DNA of 64,000 nucleotides, from the NCBI RefSeq assembly GCF_001644015.1, contig NZ_LUUI01000111.1, forward strand, positions 1 to 64,000. The letters run 5' to 3'. The notes beneath the pieces were generated by a model. That model saw only the letters and a list, made by a program, of their open reading frames with translations. It had not been told where the DNA came from and did no database searches. Positions 9,055 to 18,687 of the stretch are shown here, one piece after another; the first letter of the stretch is position 1, and every line of letters begins with the position of its first letter. Both the position numbers and the translations under genes were made by a program. The DNA comes from Methylomonas lenta. GTDB lineage: Bacteria > Pseudomonadota > Gammaproteobacteria > Methylococcales > Methylomonadaceae.

Positions 9055-10555
9055 AGAAATTCTCTTGGTAGCAGATGTTTTTGCTAACGAAAAAGAAATC
9101 GACAAAGAAATAATCTTTCAGGCCATTGAGTCAGCACTGGAAGCTGCGACCATCAAACGCTACGAAACCCCTGTCAAAGCACGTGTTGCCATTAATCGTG
9201 TCACAGGCGATTACTTGACTTACCGTCGATGGCTGGTAGTAGAACCCAATCCCGAAATCAACGGCGATGTAGAATTCCCTAGCTGGCAAGTATTATTAGA
9301 AGTTGCGCAATTCGACAATACCGACATTCAATCAGGCGAATACGTCGAAGAAGAAATCGAATCCGTCGCCTTCTGCCGTATCGCTGCACAAACAGCGAAG
9401 CAAGTTATCATTCAAAAAGTACGCGAAGCTGAACGTAAAAAAATTGTCGAAGCCTACCGGGATCGTGTAGGTGAGCTGATTACCGGCATCGTCAAACGCC
9501 TTGAAAAAGGCAGTGTCTACCTGGACTTAGGCGGCCATGTCGAGGCTTATATCGCCCGCGAAGACATGATTCCAAGAGAACCCATTCGCATGGGCGACCG
9601 TGTACGCGGCTATCTTAAAGATGTAAGATCCGAGCCTCGTGGCCCACAATTATTTGTTACGCGAACAGCACCTGAACTATTAACCGCCCTATTCCGCCTG
9701 GAAGTACCCGAAGTTGGCGAAGGCATGATAGACATCATTGCCGCTGCCCGCGACCCAGGCTCACGCGCCAAAATTGCTGTAAAAGCCAATGATCCACGTT
9801 TGGACCCTGTTGGCGCTTGTGTGGGTATGCGCGGCTCGCGCGTACAAGCCATTTCCAATGAGCTGGCCGGTGAACGGGTCGACATTATTTTATGGAATCC
9901 TAACGAAGCCCAATTTGTTATCAACGCCATGTCACCGGCTGAAATTCAGTCCATCGTAGTAGATGAAGACAAACACAGCATGGATGTATCCGTCACCAGC
10001 GATAGTTTGTCACAAGCCATAGGCCGCGGCGGTCAGAATGTTCGCCTGGCTTCAGAGCTTACCGGATGGGAACTGAATATTCGAGATGCTTCCCTAGCCA
10101 ATCAAAACCTGGATGAAAAAGCAGCTAAAGCCAAACAAGAATTCATGGACTTGCTGGACGTCGACGAAGAAATCGCCGATGTATTAGTAGAAGTTGGCTT
10201 GAGCAATATCGAAGAAATCGCCTACATCCCAGTGGATGAGATGCTCGAAATCGAAGGCTTTGACGAAGAACTAGTAGAAGCTTTGCGCAATCGAGCCAAA
10301 GATGCTTTATTAATCAAGGCAATTGCATCAGAAGAAAAAATTGAAACGTCCGTACCCAGTGCTGAGTTATTGGCAATGGACGGCATGGATGAGAAACTTG
10401 CGCACGAAATGGCTGCCAAGGGCATCGTCACTATGGATGATTTGGCCGAACAGGCGATTGACGACATTATCGAATTTACTGGCATGAATGAAGATCGAGC
10501 CGGCAAACTAATTATGAAAGCCCGCGAATCATGGTTCGCAGAGGACAAGGGCTAA
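9044..10555 (+). CDS. nusA: transcription termination/antitermination factor NusA
   Basis: A 503-residue RNA-polymerase-associated factor. The order is as expected: N-terminal polymerase-binding domain (1-130), S1 domain (ITGIVKRLEKGSVYLDLGG near 140-160), two KH domains (VGACVGMRGSRVQAI and SQAIGRGGQNVRLASEL), and two C-terminal acidic repeats (about 360-500) as in gammaproteobacterial NusA. Start is a GTG at 9044 with GGAGG at 9034-9038, inside the end of rimP. The product normally binds boxA/rut RNA, promotes pausing and can autoregulate the operon through the leader terminator. Confidence 0.97.
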   Translation: MANKEILLVADVFANEKEIDKEIIFQAIESALEAATIKRYETPVKARVAINRVTGDYLTYRRWLVVEPNPEINGDVEFPSWQVLLEVAQFDNTDIQSGEYVEEEIESVAFCRIAAQTAKQVIIQKVREAERKKIVEAYRDRVGELITGIVKRLEKGSVYLDLGGHVEAYIAREDMIPREPIRMGDRVRGYLKDVRSEPRGPQLFVTRTAPELLTALFRLEVPEVGEGMIDIIAAARDPGSRAKIAVKANDPRLDPVGACVGMRGSRVQAISNELAGERVDIILWNPNEAQFVINAMSPAEIQSIVVDEDKHSMDVSVTSDSLSQAIGRGGQNVRLASELTGWELNIRDASLANQNLDEKAAKAKQEFMDLLDVDEEIADVLVEVGLSNIEEIAYIPVDEMLEIEGFDEELVEALRNRAKDALLIKAIASEEKIETSVPSAELLAMDGMDEKLAHEMAAKGIVTMDDLAEQAIDDIIEFTGMNEDRAGKLIMKARESWFAEDKG

Positions 10556-10569
10556 AATAGGAGGATACT

Positions 10570-13245
10570 ATGAGCGATAAAACAGTACAGGCATTAGCAG
10601 AAGTAGTCGGTATCCCTTTGGATCGATTTCTGGTGCAATTGAAAGAAGCCGGCCTAAGCGCCACAGCTGCCGATGACATCATCAGCGAAGAGGAAAAAAC
10701 CCAATTATTGGCACACTTACGTAAGCGTCATGGCAAAGCTGACGCGGACACAGAGGCATCTCCCAAACGCATTACCTTAAAGCGCAGCACTAAAACTGAA
10801 TTAAGACAGTCAACTGCGCCCGGCACGGGTGCCAAGACCGTCAGTGTAGAGGTACGCAAACAAAAAACTTACATCAAACGTAGCGAAGTCACCGCTAACG
10901 TAAGCGATGAACAAAGAGAAGCCGAGCAGGCCAGACAGGCATTGGCAGCTCTGGAAGCTCAAAAAAGCAAACAGGCTGCTGAAGATGAAAAGCGACGCCA
11001 ACACGAAGCTCAACTAAAAGCCGAAGCTGAAAAACTCAAGCAAGCTGCAGAAGTGATTACCGAATCCAATGAACCTGTTATTGCTGAGCAAGCGCCTAAA
11101 ACTGAACAGCCTCTCATAGAAACACCTATTGTCGAAGAACCGGTAGTAGAAGCAGCTGCAGAAGTCGCTCCTAAAGAACCTGAGATACCCAGATTAACTA
11201 CAGAAGAACGCTTGGAGCTGGAGAAAAAAGAGCGGCTTGAAGCCGCTGTTGAACGAACCGCAGCTAAAGTCAGAAAAGCCGCAGAAGCCAAGCAACAAAC
11301 CCTGCATAAGAAAAAACAGGACTTCAAACCAACCCGCGGACCAACCACTACTATCGCAGCGGCTACCAACGATGCCACTCCCCGAGGTAAGGGTAAAAAG
11401 GGCAAACCGGGCCGACGCGAGAAACCTGAGTTTGAAATTGAACTGCAAGGTAAACACAAATTTGAAAAACCGGTTGCACCGACTGTTCACGAAGTCACCA
11501 TTCCGGAAACCATTATCGTTTCCGACCTTGCCGCTAAAATGAACATCAAGGCCGCCGAGGTCATTAAACATTTAATGAAACTTGGCATCATGACCACTAT
11601 CAACCAGGCTATTGACCAGGAAACTGCGGTAATTCTGGTGGAAGAAATGGGTCACAAAGCCATCATGCAAAGCGAAGATGATTTCGAGCAAGAAATGCTG
11701 GCGGAAGTGTTTAGCGAGGCGGAAGAGCAAAAACTATTCCCTCGCGCGCCTATCGTCACGATTATGGGGCATGTCGACCATGGTAAAACCTCATTACTGG
11801 ATTACATCCGCAAAACCCGCGTTGCTGCTGGCGAAGCTGGTGGTATTACTCAGCATATCGGTGCATACCAAGTCAAAACGGATCACGGTGCAGTAACCTT
11901 CCTTGATACTCCGGGCCATGCTGCGTTTACCGCCATGCGGGCGCGTGGTGCAGAAGTCACCGACATCGTTATTGTGGTGGTTGCCGCTGATGACGGCGTG
12001 ATGCCACAAACCAAAGAAGCCATCGAACACGCTCGTGCGGCCAATGTACCCATCATCGTTGCCCTAAACAAGATCGATAAGCCAGCCGCAAACCCTGATA
12101 AGGTTATGCAAGAGATGGCAACCTTGAATGTGGTTCCTGAAGAATGGGGTGGCGACGTGCAGTTCTTGCGTGTGTCTGCAAAAGTCGGTACCGGCATCGA
12201 TGAATTGATCGAAGCCTTGATCGTACAAGCCGAAGTATTGGAACTCAAAGCACCGGCTGAAGGCATTGCTTCTGGTATTTGTATCGAATCGCGTCTGGAT
12301 AAAGGCCGCGGCGCTGTTGCGACTGTCTTGATCCAAAAAGGCACTTTGAGCAAAGGTGAGTTTGTATTGTGTGGTCACGAATATGGCCGTATCCGCGCCA
12401 TGTTCGACGAAAAAGCCCAGGCCATTAAATCTGCCGGTCCTAGTGCTCCAGTGGAAATTCTCGGTTTATCCGGCACACCATCTGCCGGGGACGAATTCCT
12501 GGTCGTACAAAACGAACGTATTGCCCGTGAACTGGCTGCCCATCGTGAAGATCGTAAAAAATCCAGCCGTCATGCTGCCGCACATGCCTCCAAACTGGAC
12601 GATGTATTCTCCAGAATGGCTGCTGGCGAAACCGCTACTTTAAATGTCGTCATCAAAACCGACGTTCAAGGCAGCCTGGAAGCTTTACGCGAATCTTTGG
12701 TGAGTTTGAGCAACGATGAAGTACAAGTTAAATGCATTTATGGCGGTGTCGGCGGCATCAACGAAGGTGATGCCAACTTGGCACTTGCCTCCAGTGCGAT
12801 TCTGATTGGTTTTAACGTTCGTGCCGATGCAGTAGCCCGTAAATTGATCGAAGAAAAAGACATCGATTTACATTATTACAGCATCATTTACGAAGCCATC
12901 GACGAGGTCAAACGCGCCATTAATGGTATGTTAGCCCCCGATATTCAAGAAAAAATCGTCGGTCTGGCCGAAGTGCGCGATGTCTTCCGCTCACCCAAAT
13001 TCGGTGCGATTGCCGGTTGTATGGTCACTGATGGTAATGTTAAACGTAATCTGCCAATTCGTGTATTACGTGAAAACGTAGTGATTTACGAAGGTCAACT
13101 GGAATCATTGCGCCGTTTCAAAGACGACGTCAATGAAGTCAAAATGGGCATGGAGTGTGGTATCGGCGTCAAGAACTACAACGATGTCAAACCAGGCGAT
13201 CAGATTGAAGTATTCGAGCGTATCGAAGTGAAGCGAGAAATTTAA
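10570..13245 (+). CDS. infB: translation initiation factor IF-2
   Basis: An 891-residue GTPase that places initiator tRNA on the 30S subunit. Residues 1-50 form an IF2 N-terminal domain, followed by a long charged Ala/Glu/Lys-rich linker (about 50-300) with coiled-coil character, then the second N-domain ([20 protein letters not shown]), the G domain ([14 protein letters not shown] as G1, DTPGHAAF as G3, NKIDKP as G4) and domains II-IV ending KVEVFERIE-like. A strong AGGAGG lies just before the ATG and the gap to nusA is 14 bases. Length and architecture match gammaproteobacterial IF-2. An internal start producing a shorter isoform, as in E. coli, cannot be judged here. Confidence 0.97.
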   Translation: MSDKTVQALAEVVGIPLDRFLVQLKEAGLSATAADDIISEEEKTQLLAHLRKRHGKADADTEASPKRITLKRSTKTELRQSTAPGTGAKTVSVEVRKQKTYIKRSEVTANVSDEQREAEQARQALAALEAQKSKQAAEDEKRRQHEAQLKAEAEKLKQAAEVITESNEPVIAEQAPKTEQPLIETPIVEEPVVEAAAEVAPKEPEIPRLTTEERLELEKKERLEAAVERTAAKVRKAAEAKQQTLHKKKQDFKPTRGPTTTIAAATNDATPRGKGKKGKPGRREKPEFEIELQGKHKFEKPVAPTVHEVTIPETIIVSDLAAKMNIKAAEVIKHLMKLGIMTTINQAIDQETAVILVEEMGHKAIMQSEDDFEQEMLAEVFSEAEEQKLFPRAPIVTIMGHVDHGKTSLLDYIRKTRVAAGEAGGITQHIGAYQVKTDHGAVTFLDTPGHAAFTAMRARGAEVTDIVIVVVAADDGVMPQTKEAIEHARAANVPIIVALNKIDKPAANPDKVMQEMATLNVVPEEWGGDVQFLRVSAKVGTGIDELIEALIVQAEVLELKAPAEGIASGICIESRLDKGRGAVATVLIQKGTLSKGEFVLCGHEYGRIRAMFDEKAQAIKSAGPSAPVEILGLSGTPSAGDEFLVVQNERIARELAAHREDRKKSSRHAAAHASKLDDVFSRMAAGETATLNVVIKTDVQGSLEALRESLVSLSNDEVQVKCIYGGVGGINEGDANLALASSAILIGFNVRADAVARKLIEEKDIDLHYYSIIYEAIDEVKRAINGMLAPDIQEKIVGLAEVRDVFRSPKFGAIAGCMVTDGNVKRNLPIRVLRENVVIYEGQLESLRRFKDDVNEVKMGMECGIGVKNYNDVKPGDQIEVFERIEVKREI

Positions 13246-13248
13246 GCG

Positions 13249-13614
13249 ATGCCTAAAGAATACGGTCGTAGCCAGCGCGTGGCATCACAGATGCAAAAAG
13301 AGCTGGCTCTGATTCTGCAAAGAGAAGTCCACGATCCGCGCGTGGGCTTCGTCACGATTAATGAAGTGATCTTGACCAAGGATCTCGCGGTAGCCAAGAT
13401 CTACATTACCGTTTTAAATGCTGATGAAGCCGGCAAATCAACTAATGTGAAAGCTTTAAACGAAATATCGGCATTTATTCGCCATGAGTTAGCCAAACGC
13501 ATGCGTTTAAGACACATCTCGGAGCTGCATTTTTATTACGATCATTCTTTTGACACCGGACAGCGGGTTTCTGAATTACTGCACGAAGTGGCACGCCCTC
13601 CGCAGGATGATTGA
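13249..13614 (+). CDS. rbfA: 30S ribosome-binding factor RbfA
   Basis: A 121-residue protein starting MPKEYGRSQRVASQMQKELA, with HDPRVGFVTINEVILTKDLAVAKIY and the C-terminal LHFYYDHSFDTGQRVSELL, all family hallmarks of this KH-like cold-adaptation and 16S rRNA maturation factor. It starts three bases after infB and its TGA shares one base with the truB ATG (TGATG), so it is translationally coupled on both sides. Length is normal. Confidence 0.96.
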   Translation: MPKEYGRSQRVASQMQKELALILQREVHDPRVGFVTINEVILTKDLAVAKIYITVLNADEAGKSTNVKALNEISAFIRHELAKRMRLRHISELHFYYDHSFDTGQRVSELLHEVARPPQDD

Positions 13615-14525
13615 TGTCTAAACGCAAGTCCGGACGCGATGTACATGGCATCGTACTACTCGATAAACGACTGGAAGTTTCATCAAATAAAGCGTTGCAA
13701 GAAGTCCGCCGCTTATTAAATGCTAATAAAGCAGGTCACACTGGCAGTCTTGACCCGCTGGCAAGCGGCTTATTGCCCTTATGTTTCGGTGAAGCTACCA
13801 AAGTCTCGGCATTAATGCTGGATGATGACAAACGTTATCAATTCACCCTGCGTTTAGGCATCATGACGGATACCGGTGATAGCGAAGGTAGCGTGATTAA
13901 AGAAATGCCGATACCGACATTAACCGAAGCCGATTTGCTCAGCTGTTTTCAGCGCTTCACAGGCCCGATTGATCAAGTCCCGCCCATGTATTCGGCACTG
14001 AAGCATCAAGGTAAAAAACTCTACGAATTAGCCCGTGAAGGCATAACTGTAGACAGGCAGCCGCGCCGCATCACAATTTATGCCTTAAATCTACTAAGTT
14101 TCGATCAAGAACAAATTACTTTGGATGTACGCTGCTCAAAAGGCACTTATATCCGCTCGCTCGCGGAAGATATCGGTCATGATTTAGGCTGCTGCGCCAC
14201 AGTTACGGCATTACGCCGCACCGCTGCCGGCATATTCGACATAGAACAGGCATACACCTGGGAACAACTGCAAGCCATGAGCGAAACTGAATTGCTAAAC
14301 ACTCTGATCGCAGTTGATGTCCCGCTCAAGCAAATTCCTGCTATTTGTTTATCGGCCGAACAAGCTATCTGTATTAACCATGGTCAACAAATTGGCATCA
14401 GCGGACATGCGCCCGGTAATGTGCGCATGTATAGCGAGCAAACCTTTTTAGGTTTGGGAGAAATACTTTTAAATGATAAACTAGCACCGAAAAAAATATT
14501 TAACCTGGCCAATCAAACTGATTGA
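13614..14525 (+). CDS. truB: tRNA pseudouridine(55) synthase TruB
   Basis: A 303-residue enzyme converting U55 of the T-loop of tRNAs to pseudouridine. It has GIVLLDKRLEVSSNKALQEV, the catalytic-Asp motif GHTGSLDPLASGLLPLCFGE (about residues 42-61), YSALKHQGKKLYELAREG and the CSKGTYIRSLAEDIG segment. A TTG one codon upstream is possible, but the ATG at 13614 overlapping the rbfA stop is the better start. The C-terminal part is a short PUA-like domain. It closes the rimP operon and is followed by a weak terminator before rpsO. Confidence 0.96.
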   Translation: MSKRKSGRDVHGIVLLDKRLEVSSNKALQEVRRLLNANKAGHTGSLDPLASGLLPLCFGEATKVSALMLDDDKRYQFTLRLGIMTDTGDSEGSVIKEMPIPTLTEADLLSCFQRFTGPIDQVPPMYSALKHQGKKLYELAREGITVDRQPRRITIYALNLLSFDQEQITLDVRCSKGTYIRSLAEDIGHDLGCCATVTALRRTAAGIFDIEQAYTWEQLQAMSETELLNTLIAVDVPLKQIPAICLSAEQAICINHGQQIGISGHAPGNVRMYSEQTFLGLGEILLNDKLAPKKIFNLANQTD

Positions 14526-14580
14526 TTTGCCTGAAAAAATCATCCGCTACTGCACCCTATTGCGGCAGCGATGTAACCAT

Positions 14581-14605
14581 GCCATCAACCGATGGCTTTA
14601 TTTTT
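14581..14605 (+). terminator. weak terminator/attenuator before rpsO
   Basis: GCCATC, loop AACC, GATGGC, followed by TTTATTTTT. The stem has only six pairs, so partial read-through from truB into rpsO is likely. Confidence 0.5.
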
Positions 14606-14633
14606 ACCTTTAATTAATCGATAGGGATTAAGA

Positions 14634-14903
14634 ATGGCATTAACCGCAGAACAAAAAAAAACCATCGTCGAAGAATATCGTTTGTCAGACTCTGACACCG
14701 GTTCAACCGAAGTTCAAGTTGCTTTATTAACCGCCAACATCAATCAGTTGACTCCACACTTTGCCGCTAACAAAAAAGACAACCATTCGCGCCGTGGTTT
14801 ATTGCGCATGGTTAACCAACGCCGCAAGCTGCTGGATTATTTAAAAGACACCGAACTAGCACGCTATCGCACTTTGATCGAGCGTTTAAACCTCCGTAAG
14901 TAA
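14634..14903 (+). CDS. rpsO: ribosomal protein S15
   Basis: An 89-residue protein of exactly the usual length, starting [20 protein letters not shown] and containing [20 protein letters not shown] and the rRNA-binding [21 protein letters not shown]. It binds the central domain of 16S rRNA early in 30S assembly. The 100-base leader after truB could carry the S15 autoregulatory structure known in E. coli, though I cannot fold it with certainty. A strong hairpin separates it from pnp, as in enterics. Confidence 0.97.
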   Translation: MALTAEQKKTIVEEYRLSDSDTGSTEVQVALLTANINQLTPHFAANKKDNHSRRGLLRMVNQRRKLLDYLKDTELARYRTLIERLNLRK

Positions 14904-14912
14904 TGCATTCTG

Positions 14913-14943
14913 GAAACGGCACTTCAAGTGCCGTTTCTTGCTT
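14913..14943 (+). terminator. rpsO-pnp intergenic hairpin
   Basis: GAAACGGCACT and AGTGCCGTTTC pair around a 3-base loop, followed by TTGCTTT. In E. coli the equivalent region holds the rpsO terminator and an RNase III site that controls pnp. Confidence 0.8.
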
Positions 14944-14988
14944 TATGGCAATTTTTAAAACACACTTCAAATACCAAGGAACCTTATA

Positions 14989-17067
14989 GTGAATCCTATC
15001 AGGAAACAATTTCAGTACGGCGATCGTCTCGTCACGTTAGAAACCGGCGAAATTGCCCGCCAAGCCAGTGGCGCGGTAATGATCGATGTTGAAGGCACCT
15101 CTTTATTGGTGTCTGTGGTTGGCAAAAAAGAAGCAACCGGCGGCGACTTTTTCCCGCTGACTGTGAACTATCAAGAAAAAGCTTTTGCAGCCGGCAAAAT
15201 CCCCGGAGGCTTCTTCAAACGTGAAGGCCGACCGAGCGAAAGCGAAACCCTGATTTCCCGCCTGATCGACCGTCCTATACGACCGATGTTTCCTGAAGGC
15301 TTCACTAACGAAGTACAGATTATCGCTACTGTGGTTTCTTTAAACCCTGAAGTCGATACCGAAATCCCTGCTCTGCTGGGTGCATCGGCTGCTTTGGCTG
15401 TATCCGGCCTGCCTTTTAATGGCCCCTTAGGCGCAGCCAGCGTCGGTTACAAAGACGGCAGCTATTTGCTGAATCCATCTTTACCGGCCATGAAAGAATC
15501 ACAATTGCAACTGGTGGTTGCCGGTACTAACCATGCCGTGTTGATGGTGGAATCGCAAGCAGACTTGCTTTCTGAAGAAGTCATGCTGGGCGCAGTATTA
15601 TTCGGTCACGAACAAATGCAAGTCGCCATCAACGCCATCAATGAATTCGCAGCAGAAGTGGGCACCCCAGCCATGGACTGGACACCTGCAGAAACCAATG
15701 CTGAATTAAAGGCCGCTGTTGCCGCTGAAGCCGAAGCCGGCATTAAAGCCGCTTATCAAGTGGCGGAAAAAATGGTCAGACAAGATACCCTGAGCGCCAT
15801 TCGTAGCGCAGTAGTGGAAAAACTGACTGTTGATGACCAGTATGCCGAAAAAGAGATTCGCAATGTCATCGAGCATTTAGAATACGACATCGTGCGCGGC
15901 GCAATTTTGAACGACCGCAAACGTATCGATGGCCGCGACCTCAGCACCGTCAGACCGATCAGCATCCGTACCGGCGTATTGCCAAGAACGCATGGCTCAG
16001 CATTATTCACCCGCGGCGAAACCCAAGCCATCGTGGTAGCCACTTTGGGCACCGAACGTGATGCGCAAATCATCGACGCACTATCCGGTGAATATAAAGA
16101 CCCGTTCATGCTGCACTACAACTTTCCTCCATACAGCGTAGGCGAAACCGGCTTTGTCGGCTCACCAAAACGTCGCGAAATTGGCCATGGCCGTTTGGCG
16201 AAACGCGGTGTTGCAGCGGTACTGCCTAACATGAGCGAGTTTCCTTACGTAATCCGCGTGGTTTCTGAAATCACCGAATCCAACGGTTCCAGCTCCATGG
16301 CTTCAGTCTGCGGTAGCAGCTTGGCATTAATGGATGCCGGCGTACCTATCAAAGCACCAGTTGCAGGTATTGCGATGGGCTTGATCAAAGAAGGCGACCA
16401 ATTTGCAGTATTGTCCGATATTCTGGGTGACGAAGATCACTTAGGCGATATGGACTTTAAAGTAGCGGGCTCCGAAAACGGCGTTACCGCACTGCAAATG
16501 GACATCAAGATCGACGGCATTACGCCAGAAATCATGAAAGTCGCACTAGAACAAGCCAAACAAGGCCGTTTGCACATCCTGGGCGAAATGAACAAAGCTT
16601 TGTCGGCAACCCGCGAAGAAATGTCCGATTTTGCCCCGCGTATCATCACTTTCAAAATTGATCCGGCTAAAATCCGCGAAGTTATCGGCAAAGGCGGCGT
16701 TACTATCCGCGCCATCACCGAACAAACCGGTGCCAGCATTGATTTAACCGATGACGGCGTAGTTAACGTCGCTTCTGTCGACAGAGCGGCCGGCGAAGAA
16801 GCCAGACGCATGATAGAAGAAATCACTGCTGAAGTCGAAGTAGGCAAAATCTACGAAGGCAAAGTAGTACGTCTGATGGACTTCGGCGCATTCGTCTCCA
16901 TCCTGCCTGGTAAAGATGGCCTGGTACACATTTCGCAAATTTCTGAAGAGCGTGTTGAGAAAGTCAGCGACAAGTTATCAGAAGGCGATGTGGTTAGAGT
17001 TAAGGTGCTGGAGATTGACCGTCAAGGGCGGGTGAGATTGAGCATGAAGGAAATTGATAGCGAGTAA
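14989..17067 (+). CDS. pnp: polyribonucleotide nucleotidyltransferase (PNPase)
   Basis: A 692-residue 3'-5' phosphorolytic exoribonuclease of the RNA degradosome. It shows the first RNase PH core ([20 protein letters not shown]), the alpha-helical linker, the second core ([29 protein letters not shown]), a KH domain ([19 protein letters not shown]) and an S1 domain ([20 protein letters not shown] ... [14 protein letters not shown]). Start is a GTG at 14989 with AAGGA nine bases upstream. It ends a few residues after the S1 domain, without the basic tail seen in some homologues. Transcription is likely both by read-through from rpsO and subject to RNase III processing. Confidence 0.97.
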   Translation: MNPIRKQFQYGDRLVTLETGEIARQASGAVMIDVEGTSLLVSVVGKKEATGGDFFPLTVNYQEKAFAAGKIPGGFFKREGRPSESETLISRLIDRPIRPMFPEGFTNEVQIIATVVSLNPEVDTEIPALLGASAALAVSGLPFNGPLGAASVGYKDGSYLLNPSLPAMKESQLQLVVAGTNHAVLMVESQADLLSEEVMLGAVLFGHEQMQVAINAINEFAAEVGTPAMDWTPAETNAELKAAVAAEAEAGIKAAYQVAEKMVRQDTLSAIRSAVVEKLTVDDQYAEKEIRNVIEHLEYDIVRGAILNDRKRIDGRDLSTVRPISIRTGVLPRTHGSALFTRGETQAIVVATLGTERDAQIIDALSGEYKDPFMLHYNFPPYSVGETGFVGSPKRREIGHGRLAKRGVAAVLPNMSEFPYVIRVVSEITESNGSSSMASVCGSSLALMDAGVPIKAPVAGIAMGLIKEGDQFAVLSDILGDEDHLGDMDFKVAGSENGVTALQMDIKIDGITPEIMKVALEQAKQGRLHILGEMNKALSATREEMSDFAPRIITFKIDPAKIREVIGKGGVTIRAITEQTGASIDLTDDGVVNVASVDRAAGEEARRMIEEITAEVEVGKIYEGKVVRLMDFGAFVSILPGKDGLVHISQISEERVEKVSDKLSEGDVVRVKVLEIDRQGRVRLSMKEIDSE

Positions 17068-17095
17068 GGTTTGTTTCGCTGGTTGATATCTAGAG

Positions 17096-17119
17096 AAAGG
17101 GCCGATAAGGCCCTTTTTT
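17096..17119 (+). terminator. rho-independent terminator of pnp
   Basis: AAAGGGCC, loop GATAA, GGCCCTTT, then T-rich sequence. A classical strong terminator closing the rimP-pnp block. Confidence 0.9.
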
Positions 17120-17138
17120 AATTGTGTTTTTTGTTTAT

Positions 17139-17462
17139 GTGTCGCTATCGCGACGGGTTAATTTAATCGGGTTCTCGCACCCGAAGGCGAGATACTTTCT
17201 TTTGCGTTGCCAAAAGAAAGTATCCAAAGAAAAAGCAACCCGGATGCCGCTTAGCTCACTCGGCACATCCCTGTACCTCGCCCTTCGGGTGCGATGCATG
17301 CAAATCGGCTATCCTGCCGATTTGTCCTGCGCGCCAAAGAGTTTGAACGGGGTTTTCCGAAGGGGCATCCCAGCCCCTTCGAAAAACGCGATGCATCCCT
17401 GCATCGCCCCTGCGGGCAAATCCGTTCAAACCCTCCGGTGCTCGGCGCGGCATAACGGGAGG
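17139..17462 (-). repeat. multi-hairpin dispersed repeat, copy 1
   Basis: A 324-base copy of a repeat found five times in this window. From the plus-strand left end it has GTCGC/GCGAC (17141-17154), CTCGC/GCGAG (17174-17191), a 14-pair stem 17191-17204 / 17211-17224 with a 6-base loop, then GC-rich hairpins around GATGCATCCCTGCATCGCCC, and ends in the conserved rc of CCCGTTATGCCGCGCCGAG. It carries an insertion of about 70 bases compared with copies 3-5. Short open frames across it are not conserved between copies, so it is not read as coding. Orientation is opposite to copies 3-5. Confidence 0.9.
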
Positions 17463-17531
17463 AAAAACGAGTTACGCCGCATCAAAAAGCGTATTTTCGC
17501 AGAATATTGATCACTTACCGTTTCGTGATAA

Positions 17532-17554
17532 AGTAATACTATTATGGTATTACT
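17532..17554. promoter_or_regulatory. perfect inverted repeat, probable autoregulatory operator of the toxin-antitoxin pair
   Basis: AGTAATAC and GTATTACT are exact reverse complements with a 7-base spacer, ending 16 bases before the antitoxin ATG. AbrB/MazE-type antitoxins commonly repress their own promoter at such palindromes. The upstream in-frame ATG at 17544 lies inside this palindrome, which argues against it as the start. Confidence 0.6.
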
Positions 17555-17570
17555 ACAAAAGGTATTTAGC

Positions 17571-17816
17571 ATGCGTGTAACCAGCAAAGGCCAAGTCACA
17601 ATTCCTCAAAATGTTCGCGAAAGCATGGGCATTTTGCCAGCAGAAACCGAAATCGAGTTTTTGCAAGACGATAACGGACGTTGGTATATCGCCAAAGCCC
17701 AACCGGACACACAACAAACCAGTCGCTTTCGCTCTGCACATAAAGCCGGCAAATTAATGATGTCCACCGACGAGATCATGGCTTTGACCCGTGGAGAATC
17801 ATGGCCGTCATCTTGA
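17571..17816 (+). CDS. AbrB/MazE-type antitoxin
   Basis: An 81-residue protein starting MRVTSKGQVTIPQNVRESMG, the canonical SpoVT-AbrB swapped-hairpin DNA-binding domain (residues 1-45). The C-terminal half (residues 46-81, SRFRSAHKAGKLMMSTDEIM) is the expected toxin-neutralising tail. The last codons overlap the PIN-domain toxin gene by 16 bases, the usual arrangement of these pairs. The ATG at 17571 is preferred to the one at 17544 because the family begins here and an operator-like palindrome covers the other. It should bind and inhibit the toxin and repress transcription. Confidence 0.9.
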   Translation: MRVTSKGQVTIPQNVRESMGILPAETEIEFLQDDNGRWYIAKAQPDTQQTSRFRSAHKAGKLMMSTDEIMALTRGESWPSS

Positions 17817-18226
17817 TTGACACTTGTGTCGTCACCGATTTAGCCGATCCCGACAGCGCATGGTTCGAATGGAGCACCGCCAAGCTGGAACAACTTGATC
17901 GAAACCACACCATGATCATTAATCCTATCATTTACGCGGAATGCTCGGTGGGCTATGCACGGATCGAAGAAGTTGAATGTCTATTTAAGCGCCTCGGTTT
18001 CGCCATGCACTCGATACCAAAAGAAGCGTTGTTTCTAGCTGGAAAAGCCATTTTGCAATATAAAAAAAGCAAGGGCGAAAAAGGCAATGTATTACCGGAT
18101 TTTTTTATTGGAGCGCATGCGGCGGTATCGGGTTATAAGCTAATCACACGCGACCGCGGACGATTTAGCACTTATTTTCCTGGGGTTGAGTTGATCATGC
18201 CGGAATCGTTGAATGGCTTGAACTGA
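17801..18226 (+). CDS. vapC: PIN-domain ribonuclease toxin (VapC-like)
   Basis: A 141-residue protein with the PIN fold acidic set: Asp7 in ILIDTC, Glu47 in IIYAECSVGY, Asp100 in VLPDFFIGAHA and Asp118 in TRDRGRFSTYF. These residues bind Mg2+ in VapC-type toxins, which cleave tRNA or rRNA when freed from antitoxin. It overlaps the antitoxin by 16 bases. All active-site residues appear intact, so the toxin is probably functional. The pair sits between repeat copies 1 and 2, which suggests a mobile or inserted module. Confidence 0.92.
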   Translation: MAVILIDTCVVTDLADPDSAWFEWSTAKLEQLDRNHTMIINPIIYAECSVGYARIEEVECLFKRLGFAMHSIPKEALFLAGKAILQYKKSKGEKGNVLPDFFIGAHAAVSGYKLITRDRGRFSTYFPGVELIMPESLNGLN

Positions 18227-18256
18227 TATGTTGCGATAATTCAGTGTTTTTAGATT

Positions 18257-18556
18257 GTGTCGCTATTGCGACGAAGTTTTTGAAATCGGTTCGCGGACCG
18301 ACAGCCGCGATACTTTCTTTTGCTTGTCCTCGGCAATTGCTCCTGCATTGCTCTACCTCCTGCATCCATGCAGTCGAAAAGAAAGTATCCAAAGAAAAAG
18401 CAACCCGGATGCCGCGTTTATCCTGCGCGCCAAAGAGTTTGAACGGGGTTTTCCGAAGGGGCATCCCTGCCCCTACGTAAAACGCAATGCATCCCTGCAT
18501 CGCCCCGATGGGCTATTCCGTTCAAACCCTCCGGTGCTCGGCGCGGCATAACGGGA
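18257..18556 (-). repeat. multi-hairpin dispersed repeat, copy 2
   Basis: A 300-base copy in the same orientation as copy 1. It has GTCGC/GCGAC, then TCGCGG/CCGCGA in place of the CTCGC/GCGAG of copies 1, 3 and 4, and a long stem whose loop is enlarged by a ~50-base insertion. The GC-rich half (GAACGGGGTTTTCCGAAGGG and the GATGCATCCCTGCATCGCC block) matches copy 1 closely and ends at the conserved GGCGCGGCATAACGGGA. Confidence 0.9.
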
Positions 18557-18687
18557 GCACCCATCATCGCAATCGACGCATCTTAACTGGTAGTATTTAT
18601 TATTTATGCGCTCTATCATTTCAAACCATCCCTGTTGTACTATTCATCTCTAGCCAGAAAATTTAAAAAATCATTAAAGGAATATGA

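Noticed and set aside
11010..12378. Long minus-strand frames over infB
   Set aside because: They are antisense to a well-defined IF-2 gene and have compositional bias expected of shadow frames.
17124..17510. A 128-codon frame over repeat copy 1
   Set aside because: It lies wholly within the repeat and is not preserved in the other copies.
17544..17570. Upstream ATG of the antitoxin gene
   Set aside because: It lies inside the operator-like palindrome, and the AbrB-type domain begins at the ATG at 17571.
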